Source: UBA4823 sp034436035
GTDB taxonomy: Bacteria > Chloroflexota > Anaerolineae > Anaerolineales > UBA4823
Assembly (NCBI GenBank): GCA_034436035.1
Contig: DAOTVW010000308.1
Location: 1-46,045 of the forward strand
DNA length: 46,045 nucleotides
Reading direction: 5' to 3'
The position numbers and the translations under genes are program-made. Of the stretch, positions 8,432-15,447 are shown in pieces; within the stretch, counting starts at the first letter, position 1, and every line of letters begins with the position of its first letter. The notes below the pieces were generated by a model. The model was not told the origin of the DNA. It saw only the letters and a program-made list of their open reading frames with translations, and did no database searches.

Positions 8432-9169
8432 TTATTCCTCTAGTAATAATGCTTGCTCGATGGAGATATTGCCCTCGTACAAGGCTTTTCCAATCACTAC
8501 CCCAGCAGCGCCATTTTCTTTGGCTTTTATCACATCTTCCAGGTGCGACACACCGCCTGCCAGTATTACATCTAAATTTAAATGATCTTTAATTTTATGC
8601 AGTAATGCGATGTTCACACCTGTTTGCATCCCGTCTCGAGTGATATCGGTTAATAAGAGGGTTTGCACACCCACTTTTTCTAATTGTTTGGCGAATTCTA
8701 TAACCTGGTATGGACTTTCTTGCTGCCAGCCGTGGGAATATACCATATCCTCCTTATAATCAAGCGCTACGATGATGCGCTGGGGTGAAAATGTTGCGAG
8801 TGCTTTTTCCAATTCTTGGGGTTGCGTGATAGCGAGGGTGGAGAGCATAACCCTCTGTATACCCATATTGATGGCATCATTCACATCTGCAATGGTACGA
8901 AGTCCACCACCAAACTGCACAGAGACGTTTTTCATAGAGGTAAATTGAAGGATTTCTCTCAAGGCAGTCCGATTTTGCGAGTCAACTTTTCCAAAAGCGC
9001 CATCTAAATTGACAATATGCAGCCATTTCACCCCGGCAGCGATCCAGCTTGCCACCGTATTTAAAGGCTGATCGTCATAAATGGTTTCCTGATCTGCTTT
9101 CCCCTGGCGCAAACGCACGACTTTGCCATGGGACAAATCAACCGCTGGATATACTGTAAATTTACTCAT
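8432..9169 (-). CDS. hisA: ProFAR isomerase
   Basis: A 245-residue (beta/alpha)8 barrel that isomerises the aminoaldose ProFAR to the aminoketose PRFAR. The catalytic aspartates are in Y-P-A-V-D-L-S-H-G-K at the N terminus and L-L-L-T-D-I-T-R-D-G-M in the second half. The frame is open for 75 nt upstream of 9169, but family alignment puts the start at MSKFTVYPAVDL, and that ATG overlaps the hisH stop region by 8 nt, as expected for coupled genes. Confidence 0.95.
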   Translation of the reverse strand: MSKFTVYPAVDLSHGKVVRLRQGKADQETIYDDQPLNTVASWIAAGVKWLHIVNLDGAFGKVDSQNRTALREILQFTSMKNVSVQFGGGLRTIADVNDAINMGIQRVMLSTLAITQPQELEKALATFSPQRIIVALDYKEDMVYSHGWQQESPYQVIEFAKQLEKVGVQTLLLTDITRDGMQTGVNIALLHKIKDHLNLDVILAGGVSHLEDVIKAKENGAAGVVIGKALYEGNISIEQALLLEE

Positions 9170-9785
9170 CTGCCATCTCCAAAAAATTTCGCAAGAGCTG
9201 CAGCCCTGTTTTTTGACTTTTTTCTGGGTGGAACTGGACTCCAAAAATCCGATCTCGTTGGACTGCTGCGGCGAATTCTATCCCGTAGGAGCAGGAAGCA
9301 ATAATCTCTTGTTTCTCCTCTGCGTGGCAGTAATAAGAATGATTGAAATAAACATAGATGGGAGGGGTGATATTGCGGAATAGAGGCGAATCCATTTGCA
9401 ATATGAGGTTATTCCAACCGGTATGGGGTATCTTCAAATCCTTTTGTGAAGGAAGACGGATAACCTTCCCGGGTAATAAACCCAAACCCTGATGTACTCC
9501 CATTTCTTCGCCATAGTCAAATAATGCCTGCATTCCGACACAAATTCCTAATAAAAGGGCACCATTACTCAAAGCTCGATAAATTCCTTCATCCAACCCA
9601 TTTTTTCTCAACCCCTGCATAAAATCTCCAAACGCTCCCACACCGGGCAATACAATTTTTCGGGCATGAGCAACCTCTTCCACAGAAACCGTACGGTGGA
9701 CGTTTGCACCGCACCATTCAAGGGCTCTTTGCACCGAGTGCAAATTCCCTGTTCCGGCATCCACAAGCACGACATGATTGTTCAA
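9162..9785 (-). CDS. hisH: Imidazole glycerol phosphate synthase, glutaminase subunit
   Basis: A 207-residue class I glutamine amidotransferase that feeds ammonia to HisF. The nucleophile cysteine lies in L-L-G-I-C-V-G-M-Q-A-L-F, and the His/Glu of the triad lie in G-V-Q-F-H-P-E-K-S near the C terminus. The oxyanion-type loop L-P-G-V-G-A-F-G-D-F is also present. It overlaps hisB by 4 nt upstream and hisA by 8 nt downstream. Confidence 0.96.
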   Translation of the reverse strand: MNNHVVLVDAGTGNLHSVQRALEWCGANVHRTVSVEEVAHARKIVLPGVGAFGDFMQGLRKNGLDEGIYRALSNGALLLGICVGMQALFDYGEEMGVHQGLGLLPGKVIRLPSQKDLKIPHTGWNNLILQMDSPLFRNITPPIYVYFNHSYYCHAEEKQEIIASCSYGIEFAAAVQRDRIFGVQFHPEKSQKTGLQLLRNFLEMADE

Positions 9786-10372
9786 ATTAATACCCCTTTG
9801 GTGGAGGGAACCTGTTCACTACGGCGGGGATCAATCCGGGTGGCTAGAGCTAAGGCGCGCCCGAGTGCTTTAAATAACGCTTCGGCCTGATGATGGTCGT
9901 CGCGGCCATACAACACCCGTGCATGTAAATTACAATGCGCGCCAATGGCAAAGGACTCGAAGAAATGATGAAACAAACTGGTTGGAATATTTGCGAGATA
10001 GGGAGTGTTCCAGCCGATATTAAGCACCGCGTAAGGCCTTCCCGATAGATCGATGACAACCTGTGCCAATGCTTCATCCATGGGAACAAAACAATCTGCT
10101 ATGCGCGTAATCCCCTTTCTCTCACCCAATGCCTGATTGAACGCACTTCCAAGTAACAGTCCAACATCCTCAATCGTATGATGGAAATCTACTTCTAAAT
10201 CCCCTTTTGCGTTTAAGGTAATATCGAATAAACCGTGCAAGGTAAAATTTCTCAACATGTGATCAAAGAAACCAATCCCGGTTGAAATATTGGGAGTGCC
10301 TGATCCATCCAGGTTTAACTCTATCGTAATATCGGTTTCATTTGTTTTGCGGGAAATTTTTGCTTGTCTCAT
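9782..10372 (-). CDS. hisB: Imidazoleglycerol-phosphate dehydratase (monofunctional)
   Basis: A 196-residue protein matching only the IGPD domain; the N-terminal histidinol-phosphatase domain found in enterobacterial HisB is absent. The two His-rich metal-binding motifs are clear: D-F-H-H-T-I-E-D-V-G and D-D-H-H-Q-A-E-A-L-F-K, together with H-H-F-F-E-S. It converts imidazole glycerol phosphate to imidazole acetol phosphate. It overlaps hisC and hisH by 4 nt each (ATGA junctions), so translation is tightly coupled. Confidence 0.96.
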   Translation of the reverse strand: MRQAKISRKTNETDITIELNLDGSGTPNISTGIGFFDHMLRNFTLHGLFDITLNAKGDLEVDFHHTIEDVGLLLGSAFNQALGERKGITRIADCFVPMDEALAQVVIDLSGRPYAVLNIGWNTPYLANIPTSLFHHFFESFAIGAHCNLHARVLYGRDDHHQAEALFKALGRALALATRIDPRRSEQVPSTKGVLI

Positions 10373-11490
10373 TTTATCTCTCCCTCGACGATGGATTGTA
10401 ATGCGCTGAGCAATGCCTCACTATCGCTGGGTTTTCCAATGCTAATTCGGATATGATCTTGCAAACCTTTACTGTTGAAATAACGCACGAGTATCCCGAA
10501 TTGATAAGCCAGGCGCTCTTTCAAGCGCGCCGCATTGATTGTGTTTACCCGTGCAAGCAAATAATTAGCTCGTGAAGGGTATACCGATAAAAAGGAAATA
10601 CGCTGTAATTCGGTATAAAGCCGCTCACGCTCTGTGCAAATACGCTCCACCATCACTTTCAACTCGTCTTGGTGCTTCAAGCAGGCAAGCGCAGCTGCGC
10701 TGGCGGCGACGTTCACATTATAGGGTTGCTTGGCTTTCCAAAGTGTCGGCATTAGCCAGCTTGGAAACGCACCATACCCGATCCGCAATCCAGCTAATGC
10801 AGCTAGCTTGCTAAATGTCCGCAATACGACGAGATTATCTCGCTGAGGCACTTGCCGAATACGGCTGATATTGTTCCCGAGTGCGTCAGGTTGATCCGCA
10901 AATTCAATATATGCTTCGTCTAATACCACCAACACTGGCAAGTCAAGGATGCGATCAATCACCACTGCATCAGGGAGAGAGCCATCGGGATTGTTTGGGG
11001 TTGCCAGGAAAAGGATTTTGGGTTGCTTTTCTTTCACTGTTCGCTCTATTCCCTCGAGATCGAGAGAAAAATCCGCCGTTCTAGGGACTTCTAGAACTTG
11101 GGCGTTATTGAGGCGCGAGTCAAACGCATACATTCCGAACGTGGGAGGGCAAATCAATACACTGTCACCCTCGTCGATGAAGACCCGCAAGAGTAGATCG
11201 ATTAATTCATCGGCGCCGGCTCCAGCCATTATATTATCCATTGGTACCTGACAGAATTGTGCTAATGCGTGACGCAATGCCCGGCTCTCTGGATCGGGAT
11301 AAATATGAGCAAAGGGTAACTTTGCCAGTGTTTCAGAGACTACGGGAAGCGGTCCAAACGGATTTTCGTTGGCATCCAATTTAATGATCTGATCTACTGA
11401 ACGACCCAACCGCGCCGAGAGCACTTCAAATGGTTCAATGGGGGTATATGGAGGAAGTTGTTCTAAATGTTTTCGAACTCGCATTTTCAT
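10369..11490 (-). CDS. hisC: Histidinol-phosphate aminotransferase
   Basis: A 373-residue PLP enzyme of aminotransferase class I/II that makes histidinol phosphate from imidazole acetol phosphate and glutamate. The PLP lysine is in R-T-F-S-K-L-A-A-L-A-G-L-R-I-G-Y-G. The substrate and cofactor motifs L-D-A-N-E-N-P-F-G, A-G-A-G-A-D-E and V-L-D-E-A-Y-I-E-F are present. Two in-frame ATGs lie 6 nt apart (11490 and 11484); AGGA upstream is better spaced for the second, so the protein may be two residues shorter. It lies 11 nt after hisG. Confidence 0.93.
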   Translation of the reverse strand: MKMRVRKHLEQLPPYTPIEPFEVLSARLGRSVDQIIKLDANENPFGPLPVVSETLAKLPFAHIYPDPESRALRHALAQFCQVPMDNIMAGAGADELIDLLLRVFIDEGDSVLICPPTFGMYAFDSRLNNAQVLEVPRTADFSLDLEGIERTVKEKQPKILFLATPNNPDGSLPDAVVIDRILDLPVLVVLDEAYIEFADQPDALGNNISRIRQVPQRDNLVVLRTFSKLAALAGLRIGYGAFPSWLMPTLWKAKQPYNVNVAASAAALACLKHQDELKVMVERICTERERLYTELQRISFLSVYPSRANYLLARVNTINAARLKERLAYQFGILVRYFNSKGLQDHIRISIGKPSDSEALLSALQSIVEGEIK

Positions 11491-11501
11491 TCCTGTTCCG
11501 G

Positions 11502-12521
11502 TTATGGTATGGAGGATTCTTTGTTTATGGAGGCAAGCATCGCAAGGTAGCGCGGTGGTTCCTCTTCAAAAATATAGGTAACGGGTGTGACGATGATGCC
11601 GCTGCCACCGATTGCTCTCAACTCGCTAATCGCTTTGGTCAGCTGATCGCGCCGTACAACGATTGTCACAGAAAACCAGCTTTGTCCTGGTTCATATACA
11701 TACACTGGGCTAATGGTTGGACCCTGCAAACCAGCGATGGTTTTTTGTTGAAACATTTTTTGGGTTATTTCGCGGGGGCTGTTTCCCCGCATATTTGCGA
11801 TTACCAGTAAATTTTCTTTTGCCCGTAGATGCGCTTCGATATACTCTAACAATAAACGCCCCATTTCCAGCACATCGCTGCGTTCTGTCAAGGCTCTTCG
11901 GTTGGCAATTAATGCAGCTTGAGAGGCGAGGATCACCCCATCTGGGAGGGGCTTCAGGCGGTTATCTTTTAATGTTTGTCCCGAAGAAACCAAATCGGCG
12001 ATAAGGTCAGCATATCCGATAGTCGGCGCAGTTTCTAAAGTCCCTTCTGCGGCAATTAGTGTGTGCGGCACGTTATGGATTTGGAGAAAATGCTGGGTGA
12101 GGTTAGGAAATTTGGTCGCCACTCTTAAAGGACGTTGGAGTGTTTGCGCTTGCTTTTGTAATCCATTTAGGTCATCGACCTCATACCATGATTCGGGAAC
12201 GGCTAACGTGAGGGCACATTGACCATAACCAAGGGAGTCATGTAATATCAACACATCCCCATTTTCGCCCCGTTTTTCCCCAATCACATCCAAGCCTGTT
12301 ATGCCAAACTCAACGCTGCCTTGGCGCACGCTGACCACAATGTCCCCGGGCCGTTGAAATAGCACTTGTAACGAGGGTAATCCGGGTATGGAGGCCTGGT
12401 ACTGGCGTGGGTTTGGTTTATGCACGTTAAGCCCGGCTTCAGCGAGAAATTGAAGGGTTGCCTCTTCCAGGCGTCCTTTGGATGGTAAGCTTAAACGAAT
12501 TGGATTAAGTGTTTCTTTCAT
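11502..12521 (-). CDS. hisG: ATP phosphoribosyltransferase, long form with regulatory domain
   Basis: A 339-residue protein catalysing the first committed step, ATP + PRPP to phosphoribosyl-ATP. Catalytic-domain motifs include S-L-P-S-K-G-R-L near the N terminus and the PRPP-binding A-A-E-G-T-L-E-T-A-P. Unlike short HisG, which needs HisZ, this one continues into a C-terminal ACT-like domain (about 240-330, including A-G-L-Q-G-P-T-I-S-P-V), which in the long form binds histidine for feedback inhibition. It is the first full gene of the his operon. AAGGA at 12527-12531 is its ribosome-binding site, directly after the attenuator terminator, so transcription is controlled in addition to allostery. 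Confidence 0.94.
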   Translation of the reverse strand: MKETLNPIRLSLPSKGRLEEATLQFLAEAGLNVHKPNPRQYQASIPGLPSLQVLFQRPGDIVVSVRQGSVEFGITGLDVIGEKRGENGDVLILHDSLGYGQCALTLAVPESWYEVDDLNGLQKQAQTLQRPLRVATKFPNLTQHFLQIHNVPHTLIAAEGTLETAPTIGYADLIADLVSSGQTLKDNRLKPLPDGVILASQAALIANRRALTERSDVLEMGRLLLEYIEAHLRAKENLLVIANMRGNSPREITQKMFQQKTIAGLQGPTISPVYVYEPGQSWFSVTIVVRRDQLTKAISELRAIGGSGIIVTPVTYIFEEEPPRYLAMLASINKESSIP

Positions 12522-12532
12522 CTTTTTCCTTA

Positions 12533-12565
12533 TAAAAAGAAACCCCCGGCTCGGAAACCGGGGGT
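12533..12565 (-). terminator. his attenuator: intrinsic terminator before hisG
   Basis: On the minus strand ACCCCCGG (12558-12565) pairs with CCGGGGGT (12542-12549) across an 8-nt loop, followed by TTCTTTTTA. It lies between the leader peptide and the hisG ribosome-binding site, so termination here would shut off the whole operon. Its 5' arm is also complementary to an upstream segment (12617-12627), making an alternative antiterminator. Confidence 0.9.
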
Positions 12566-12596
12566 ATGGGAACGGAGGATAAATATCCCTAGTGCA

Positions 12597-12674
12597 TTAA
12601 CTCCATGCGCGCCCAGACCACCCGGTTTTCGGGTAAGGATGATGGTGAGCATGGAATAGGCACTTCTTCATCAT
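12597..12674 (-). CDS. hisL: Histidine leader peptide (25 aa)
   Basis: A 25-codon reading frame starting Met-Met-Lys-Lys-Cys-Leu-Phe and then His-Ala-His-His-His at codons 8-12 (12639-12653), ending in TAA at 12597. Five residues with four histidines directly upstream of a histidine operon are the signature of ribosome-mediated attenuation. The stem segments 12630-12634 and 12617-12627 lie inside the frame just after the His codons, and the terminator follows. No ribosome-binding site precedes the ATG; a -10-like TAAAAT (12682-12687) ends 7 nt before it, so the leader mRNA may be leaderless. Confidence 0.88.
   Translation of the reverse strand: MMKKCLFHAHHHPYPKTGWSGRAWS
12617..12634 (-). promoter_or_regulatory. 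his attenuator: anti-antiterminator / antiterminator segments
   Basis: On the minus strand ACCCG (12634-12630) can pair with CGGGT (12624-12620) as a small hairpin. Alternatively AACCGGGTGGT (12627-12617) pairs with ACC-CCCGGTT of the terminator 5' arm: seven contiguous pairs, a bulged T, then three more. A ribosome stalled at His codon 12 (12641-12639) would cover 12634-12630 and free the antiterminator strand, so terminator formation is blocked when charged tRNA-His is scarce. Confidence 0.8.
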
Positions 12675-12681
12675 GGGAATT

Positions 12682-12716
12682 ATTTTAATTCATCCCTTCC
12701 CAAACAAAATAGTCAA
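12682..12716 (-). promoter_or_regulatory. Probable promoter of the his operon
   Basis: On the minus strand TTGACT (12711-12716) and TAAAAT (12682-12687) lie upstream of the leader ATG, but the gap between them is 23 nt, too long for a standard pair. With TTGACT at 17-nt spacing the -10 would be the poor ATGAAT (12688-12693). Either choice gives a 5' leader of zero to about seven nucleotides. Element assignment uncertain; the promoter must lie in this 67-nt gap if the leader is transcribed independently of the upstream gene. Confidence 0.5.
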
Positions 12717-12741
12717 TTTATCCCAAATTAACTCACTTATT

Positions 12742-14220
12742 TTATTCATTTTGCTGAACTTGATTAAACAGTAATATGCTTTCTTCAACTTGCTCTTTCT
12801 TTTTCACCTCCATACTTGTGGGGTGATCCTCTGTTTTTCCATTCCCATTGCCAGGATATTTTTTCAGGATCAGGCGTGTCTCGCTTCGTTTAACTCCCGG
12901 AATTCTGCGAATCTCTTCGATGAGGTTGTTCAATGCCATCACGTTTTCCACCGAGATCAAAGCGCCGATGTCAAATTCGCCGGTGATTTCAAAGATGTTG
13001 ATGACATTGCGAAAACTACGCATGCGTCGCACGACAAGGGTAGTATAAATATGAGATTCCACTTCCAGCATTACGAGGGCATCGATTTCATGGGGAATAA
13101 CATCGATAACGCGCCCAGTAACTTTTTCGGCAATTTCTAAAATGTCAGCATCAAAAATCTGTTTGCGTTGATCGCCAAGGTGTTTGATCTCGATTACAAT
13201 CTGCTCTAACTCGTTCGCTGCTACGGAAATGCCATATTCAGCCAGGCGAGATTCCACTGCCCTTTTGCCGGTATATTTATCGATCACAATTTTTCGTTCA
13301 CGTCCAATCCAAGATGGTTCGAAAGGCTCATAGGTGCGAGGATCTTTGAGGACGCCATTCGTGTGGACGCCACTTTTATGGGTAAAGGCATTTTGTCCAA
13401 TAATCGGCTTATTGGGGGCGGTGAAAAAGCCGGTCACCTTTTCGAGATATTCCGCTAAATCGACTAACGCTTCCAAACGGTATTTTTTAAGACCTTCTAA
13501 ATTGGCGTATGCCAGGATCACTTCGGCTAAATCCGGAATCCCGCAGCGTTCCCCCATGCCATTTACGGTGGTGTGGATACAATGTGCTCCAGCACGAATA
13601 CCTGCCATGGCATTTGCCAACGCCAAGCCATGATCATTATGGCAATGCAAGTCAATCTTACACGGGAGCAAGTGTTGCTTCAGCGCTTGGACCCGTTCAT
13701 AAACCCAATGTGGCTGCATAACACCTACCGTATCGGCAAAGCTAATTCGATCGGCTCCCGCTTCAATGGCTGCATTGCAGACTGCTACTAAAAAATTAAA
13801 GTCTGTTCGCGAAGCATCTTCCGGAGTGTATCGTACTTTCAACCCCAGGCTGCGGGCGAAGGAAACCATTTCGGCTATCAAATCGATGACCTGTTGAGGT
13901 GTCTTCTTTAACTTCGTGTCCAAATGAATCTGGGAAGTGGCATAGAAAATCGCTACTCGATCTGCTCCACAATCTTTAACTAGCTGGATATTCTCACGAC
14001 GTGCCAGCGAATGAGCAACGATTTCGGCATTTAATCCAGCCGCGGCAATCCGTTCAATCGCGATGGCGACATTTGGTGAAACGCTTGGATCGCCGGCTTC
14101 GATCATTTCGATCCCCACTTGATCTAATAATCGTGCAATTTCGATTTTCTCCTCCAGTAAAAAATTTACATACGGTGTTTGTTCCCCTTCACGAAGGGTT
14201 GAGTCTAAAATTTCAATCAT
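12742..14220 (-). CDS. Homocitrate-synthase-like enzyme with C-terminal Lrp/AsnC (RAM) domain
   Basis: A 492-residue DRE-TIM metallolyase-family enzyme that would condense acetyl-CoA with a 2-oxoacid. D-S-T-L-R-E-G-E-Q has Glu where isopropylmalate synthases have Asp, and V-A-H-S-L-A-R places a His where Thermus-type homocitrate synthases have V-T-H-I-Q-C-R; these favour homocitrate synthase (aminoadipate lysine pathway). The metal motif is H-C-H-N-D-H and G-M-G-E-R-C-G-I follows. Citramalate or isopropylmalate synthesis remains possible. About residues 380-452 do not resemble the LeuA regulatory domain but an Lrp/AsnC ligand-binding domain (A-L-V-M-L-E-V-E-S, G-E-F-D-I-G-A-L-I), probably the effector site. 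Start at 14220: GAGGAG lies 5 nt upstream; the GTG at 14226 is too close to it. A leader and attenuator precede it. Confidence 0.75.
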   Translation of the reverse strand: MIEILDSTLREGEQTPYVNFLLEEKIEIARLLDQVGIEMIEAGDPSVSPNVAIAIERIAAAGLNAEIVAHSLARRENIQLVKDCGADRVAIFYATSQIHLDTKLKKTPQQVIDLIAEMVSFARSLGLKVRYTPEDASRTDFNFLVAVCNAAIEAGADRISFADTVGVMQPHWVYERVQALKQHLLPCKIDLHCHNDHGLALANAMAGIRAGAHCIHTTVNGMGERCGIPDLAEVILAYANLEGLKKYRLEALVDLAEYLEKVTGFFTAPNKPIIGQNAFTHKSGVHTNGVLKDPRTYEPFEPSWIGRERKIVIDKYTGKRAVESRLAEYGISVAANELEQIVIEIKHLGDQRKQIFDADILEIAEKVTGRVIDVIPHEIDALVMLEVESHIYTTLVVRRMRSFRNVINIFEITGEFDIGALISVENVMALNNLIEEIRRIPGVKRSETRLILKKYPGNGNGKTEDHPTSMEVKKKEQVEESILLFNQVQQNE

Positions 14221-14252
14221 ATTCACTCCTCAAATTGATAATTAATAAATAC

Positions 14253-14281
14253 AAAAAAGCTCCCTCGGTTTCGGAGGGAGC
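14253..14281 (-). terminator. Attenuator terminator before the homocitrate-synthase-like gene
   Basis: On the minus strand GCTCCCTC (14274-14281) pairs with GAGGGAGC (14259-14266) across a 7-nt loop and is followed by TTTTTT (14253-14258). It sits between the leader peptide and the ribosome-binding site of the enzyme gene. TCCGAAACCGAGG within the hairpin is complementary, with one bulged T, to CCTCGGTTTTCGGA inside the leader frame, forming a 13-pair alternative structure. Confidence 0.88.
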
Positions 14282-14312
14282 ATCTTAGGGAAACGATCTG
14301 GTTGAACTGCGC

Positions 14313-14417
14313 TTATCGAAAGGTGATTAAAGTAATTCGCACGAGCCCAACATCCGAAAACCGAGGTGCGGATGTGGGCAGGCGCTTAAAGTTGGATTTG
14401 CTGATTAATGTCTTCAT
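14313..14417 (-). CDS. Leader peptide of the homocitrate-synthase-like gene (34 aa)
   Basis: A 34-codon frame starting Met-Lys-Thr-Leu-Ile-Ser-Lys-Ser-Asn-Phe-Lys-Arg and ending Leu-Val-Arg-Ile-Thr-Leu-Ile-Thr-Phe-Arg. The ATG (14417) lies 9 nt after the -10 box, with no ribosome-binding site. Codons 13-24 contain a hairpin (GCCC-ACATCCG with CGGATGT-T-GGGC) whose loop and 3' arm hold the antiterminator strand. A stall at Lys codon 11 would cover the 5' arm of this hairpin and release the antiterminator, which fits lysine control of a homocitrate synthase. The branched-chain-rich end lies downstream of the switch, so a stall there would act in the wrong sense. Reality of translation is inferred. 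Confidence 0.6.
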   Translation of the reverse strand: MKTLISKSNFKRLPTSAPRFSDVGLVRITLITFR

Positions 14418-14426
14418 TAGAGTAGG

Positions 14427-14455
14427 TTTATACCTGTGATTAACATTACCGTCAA
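14427..14455 (-). promoter_or_regulatory. Promoter of the leader / homocitrate-synthase-like gene
   Basis: On the minus strand TTGACG (14450-14455) and TATAAA (14427-14432) are 17 nt apart. The leader ATG begins 9 nt after the -10 box, so the transcript would have an untranslated leader of about 0-3 nt. The stretch from 14456 to 14673, up to trmD, holds no gene that I can see. Confidence 0.75.
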
Positions 14456-14673
14456 CCGGGAAGATATCCAAATTGAGCATGGATTAATTGTTCATGTTAT
14501 ACAAAAACCGTTCAAGCTGGGTTGGAAGGGTTGGGCGGGTTAATTTTATTTAGCAAAAACGGAGAGAGTGTTTCAACTGTTTCAAGATTTTTCGGATAAA
14601 AATGTTTGGCTGAAATAGCAAAAATCAGCAAAATACGAGCCATCTTTTTCTATTCATAATATCAGAGCGCGGC

Positions 14674-14679
14674 TACAAT
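14674..14679 (+). promoter_or_regulatory. -10 box of trmD, leaderless type
   Basis: TACAAT ends 6 nt before the trmD ATG (14686), which puts the expected transcription start at the ATG itself. No convincing -35 (TATTCA at 17-nt spacing is weak) and no ribosome-binding site are visible. Confidence 0.5.
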
Positions 14680-14685
14680 ATAGTT

Positions 14686-15447
14686 ATGCGATTTGATGTT
14701 TTTACCCTTTTACCAGAAGTCTTTGAACCTTATCTCAACACAAGTATCCTGCAGCGGGCGCGCCAACGCGGACTCATCGAAGTTTATCTGCATAATATCC
14801 GGGATTACACCACCGATAAACATCAAACAACCGATGATGAACCCTACGGGGGCGGGGGTGGTATGGTGATGAAAGCGGAACCGATATTTGCGGCAGTTGA
14901 AAGTGTGCTCGGTGTTCCCCCGCAATGCCCGGTGATTCTTTTGACTCCCCAAGGACGTTTGTTCAACCAACAGCTTGCGATAGCATTTTCTCGTCTTTCT
15001 CATCTGGCGCTGATCTGTGGCCGTTATGAAGGGGTAGACGAGCGGGTACGTGAGCATCTCATCACGGATGAAATATCCATTGGCGACTACGTGCTCACCG
15101 GGGGTGAATTGGCAGCACTGGTGCTTATCGATGCCATCAGTCGTCCTATTCCGGGGGTTCTTGGGGATCCTGATGGCGCATTCGATGACTCGCATGCGGA
15201 GTATTTGCTGGAGTACCCTCACTACACCCGCCCGGCTGAATTTCGCGGCTGGAAGGTGCCCGATGTATTACTCTCCGGCGATCATGGCCGCATTGCACGT
15301 TGGAGAAGGGAACAGTCTATTTTGCGCACCTGGCAACGGCGCCCGGACCTTTTGGCAAAGGCTAACCTGACGGATCAAGAACGGGTTTTGCTCGAGAACA
15401 TGCAAAAATCCATTCGTCCAACAGAACAAGAACAAGGAGATGATTAA
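14686..15447 (+). CDS. trmD: tRNA (guanine-37-N1)-methyltransferase
   Basis: A 253-residue SPOUT-class methyltransferase that methylates G37 of tRNAs and prevents +1 frameshifting. Diagnostic motifs: F-T-L-L-P-E-V-F near the N terminus, D-E-P-Y-G-G-G-G-G-M-V-M-K, L-I-C-G-R-Y-E-G-V-D-E-R and the knot segment I-S-I-G-D-Y-V-L-T-G-G-E, which forms the S-adenosylmethionine pocket. Length is normal. It is the first gene of a plus-strand group, sharing one nucleotide (TAATG) with the MFS gene; rimM and rplS, its usual partners, are not adjacent. Confidence 0.97.
   Translation: MRFDVFTLLPEVFEPYLNTSILQRARQRGLIEVYLHNIRDYTTDKHQTTDDEPYGGGGGMVMKAEPIFAAVESVLGVPPQCPVILLTPQGRLFNQQLAIAFSRLSHLALICGRYEGVDERVREHLITDEISIGDYVLTGGELAALVLIDAISRPIPGVLGDPDGAFDDSHAEYLLEYPHYTRPAEFRGWKVPDVLLSGDHGRIARWRREQSILRTWQRRPDLLAKANLTDQERVLLENMQKSIRPTEQEQGDD

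Noticed and set aside
5851..12674. hisD or a PHP-type histidinol-phosphatase hidden in the operon
   Set aside because: All frames in the operon are accounted for by the nine genes listed; hisD must lie elsewhere in the genome.
14313..14350. Alternative short leader frames (MLGSCELL from the ATG near 14353, or a GTG start near 14342)
   Set aside because: Neither has a ribosome-binding site or a promoter at the right distance; the ATG at 14417 lies directly behind a good promoter. The branched-chain-rich end is noted but lies after the switch hairpin.
14253..14417. T-box riboswitch upstream of the homocitrate-synthase-like gene
   Set aside because: The conserved T-box antiterminator sequence (AGGGTGGNACCGCG) is absent, and the terminator competes with a segment inside a short reading frame instead.
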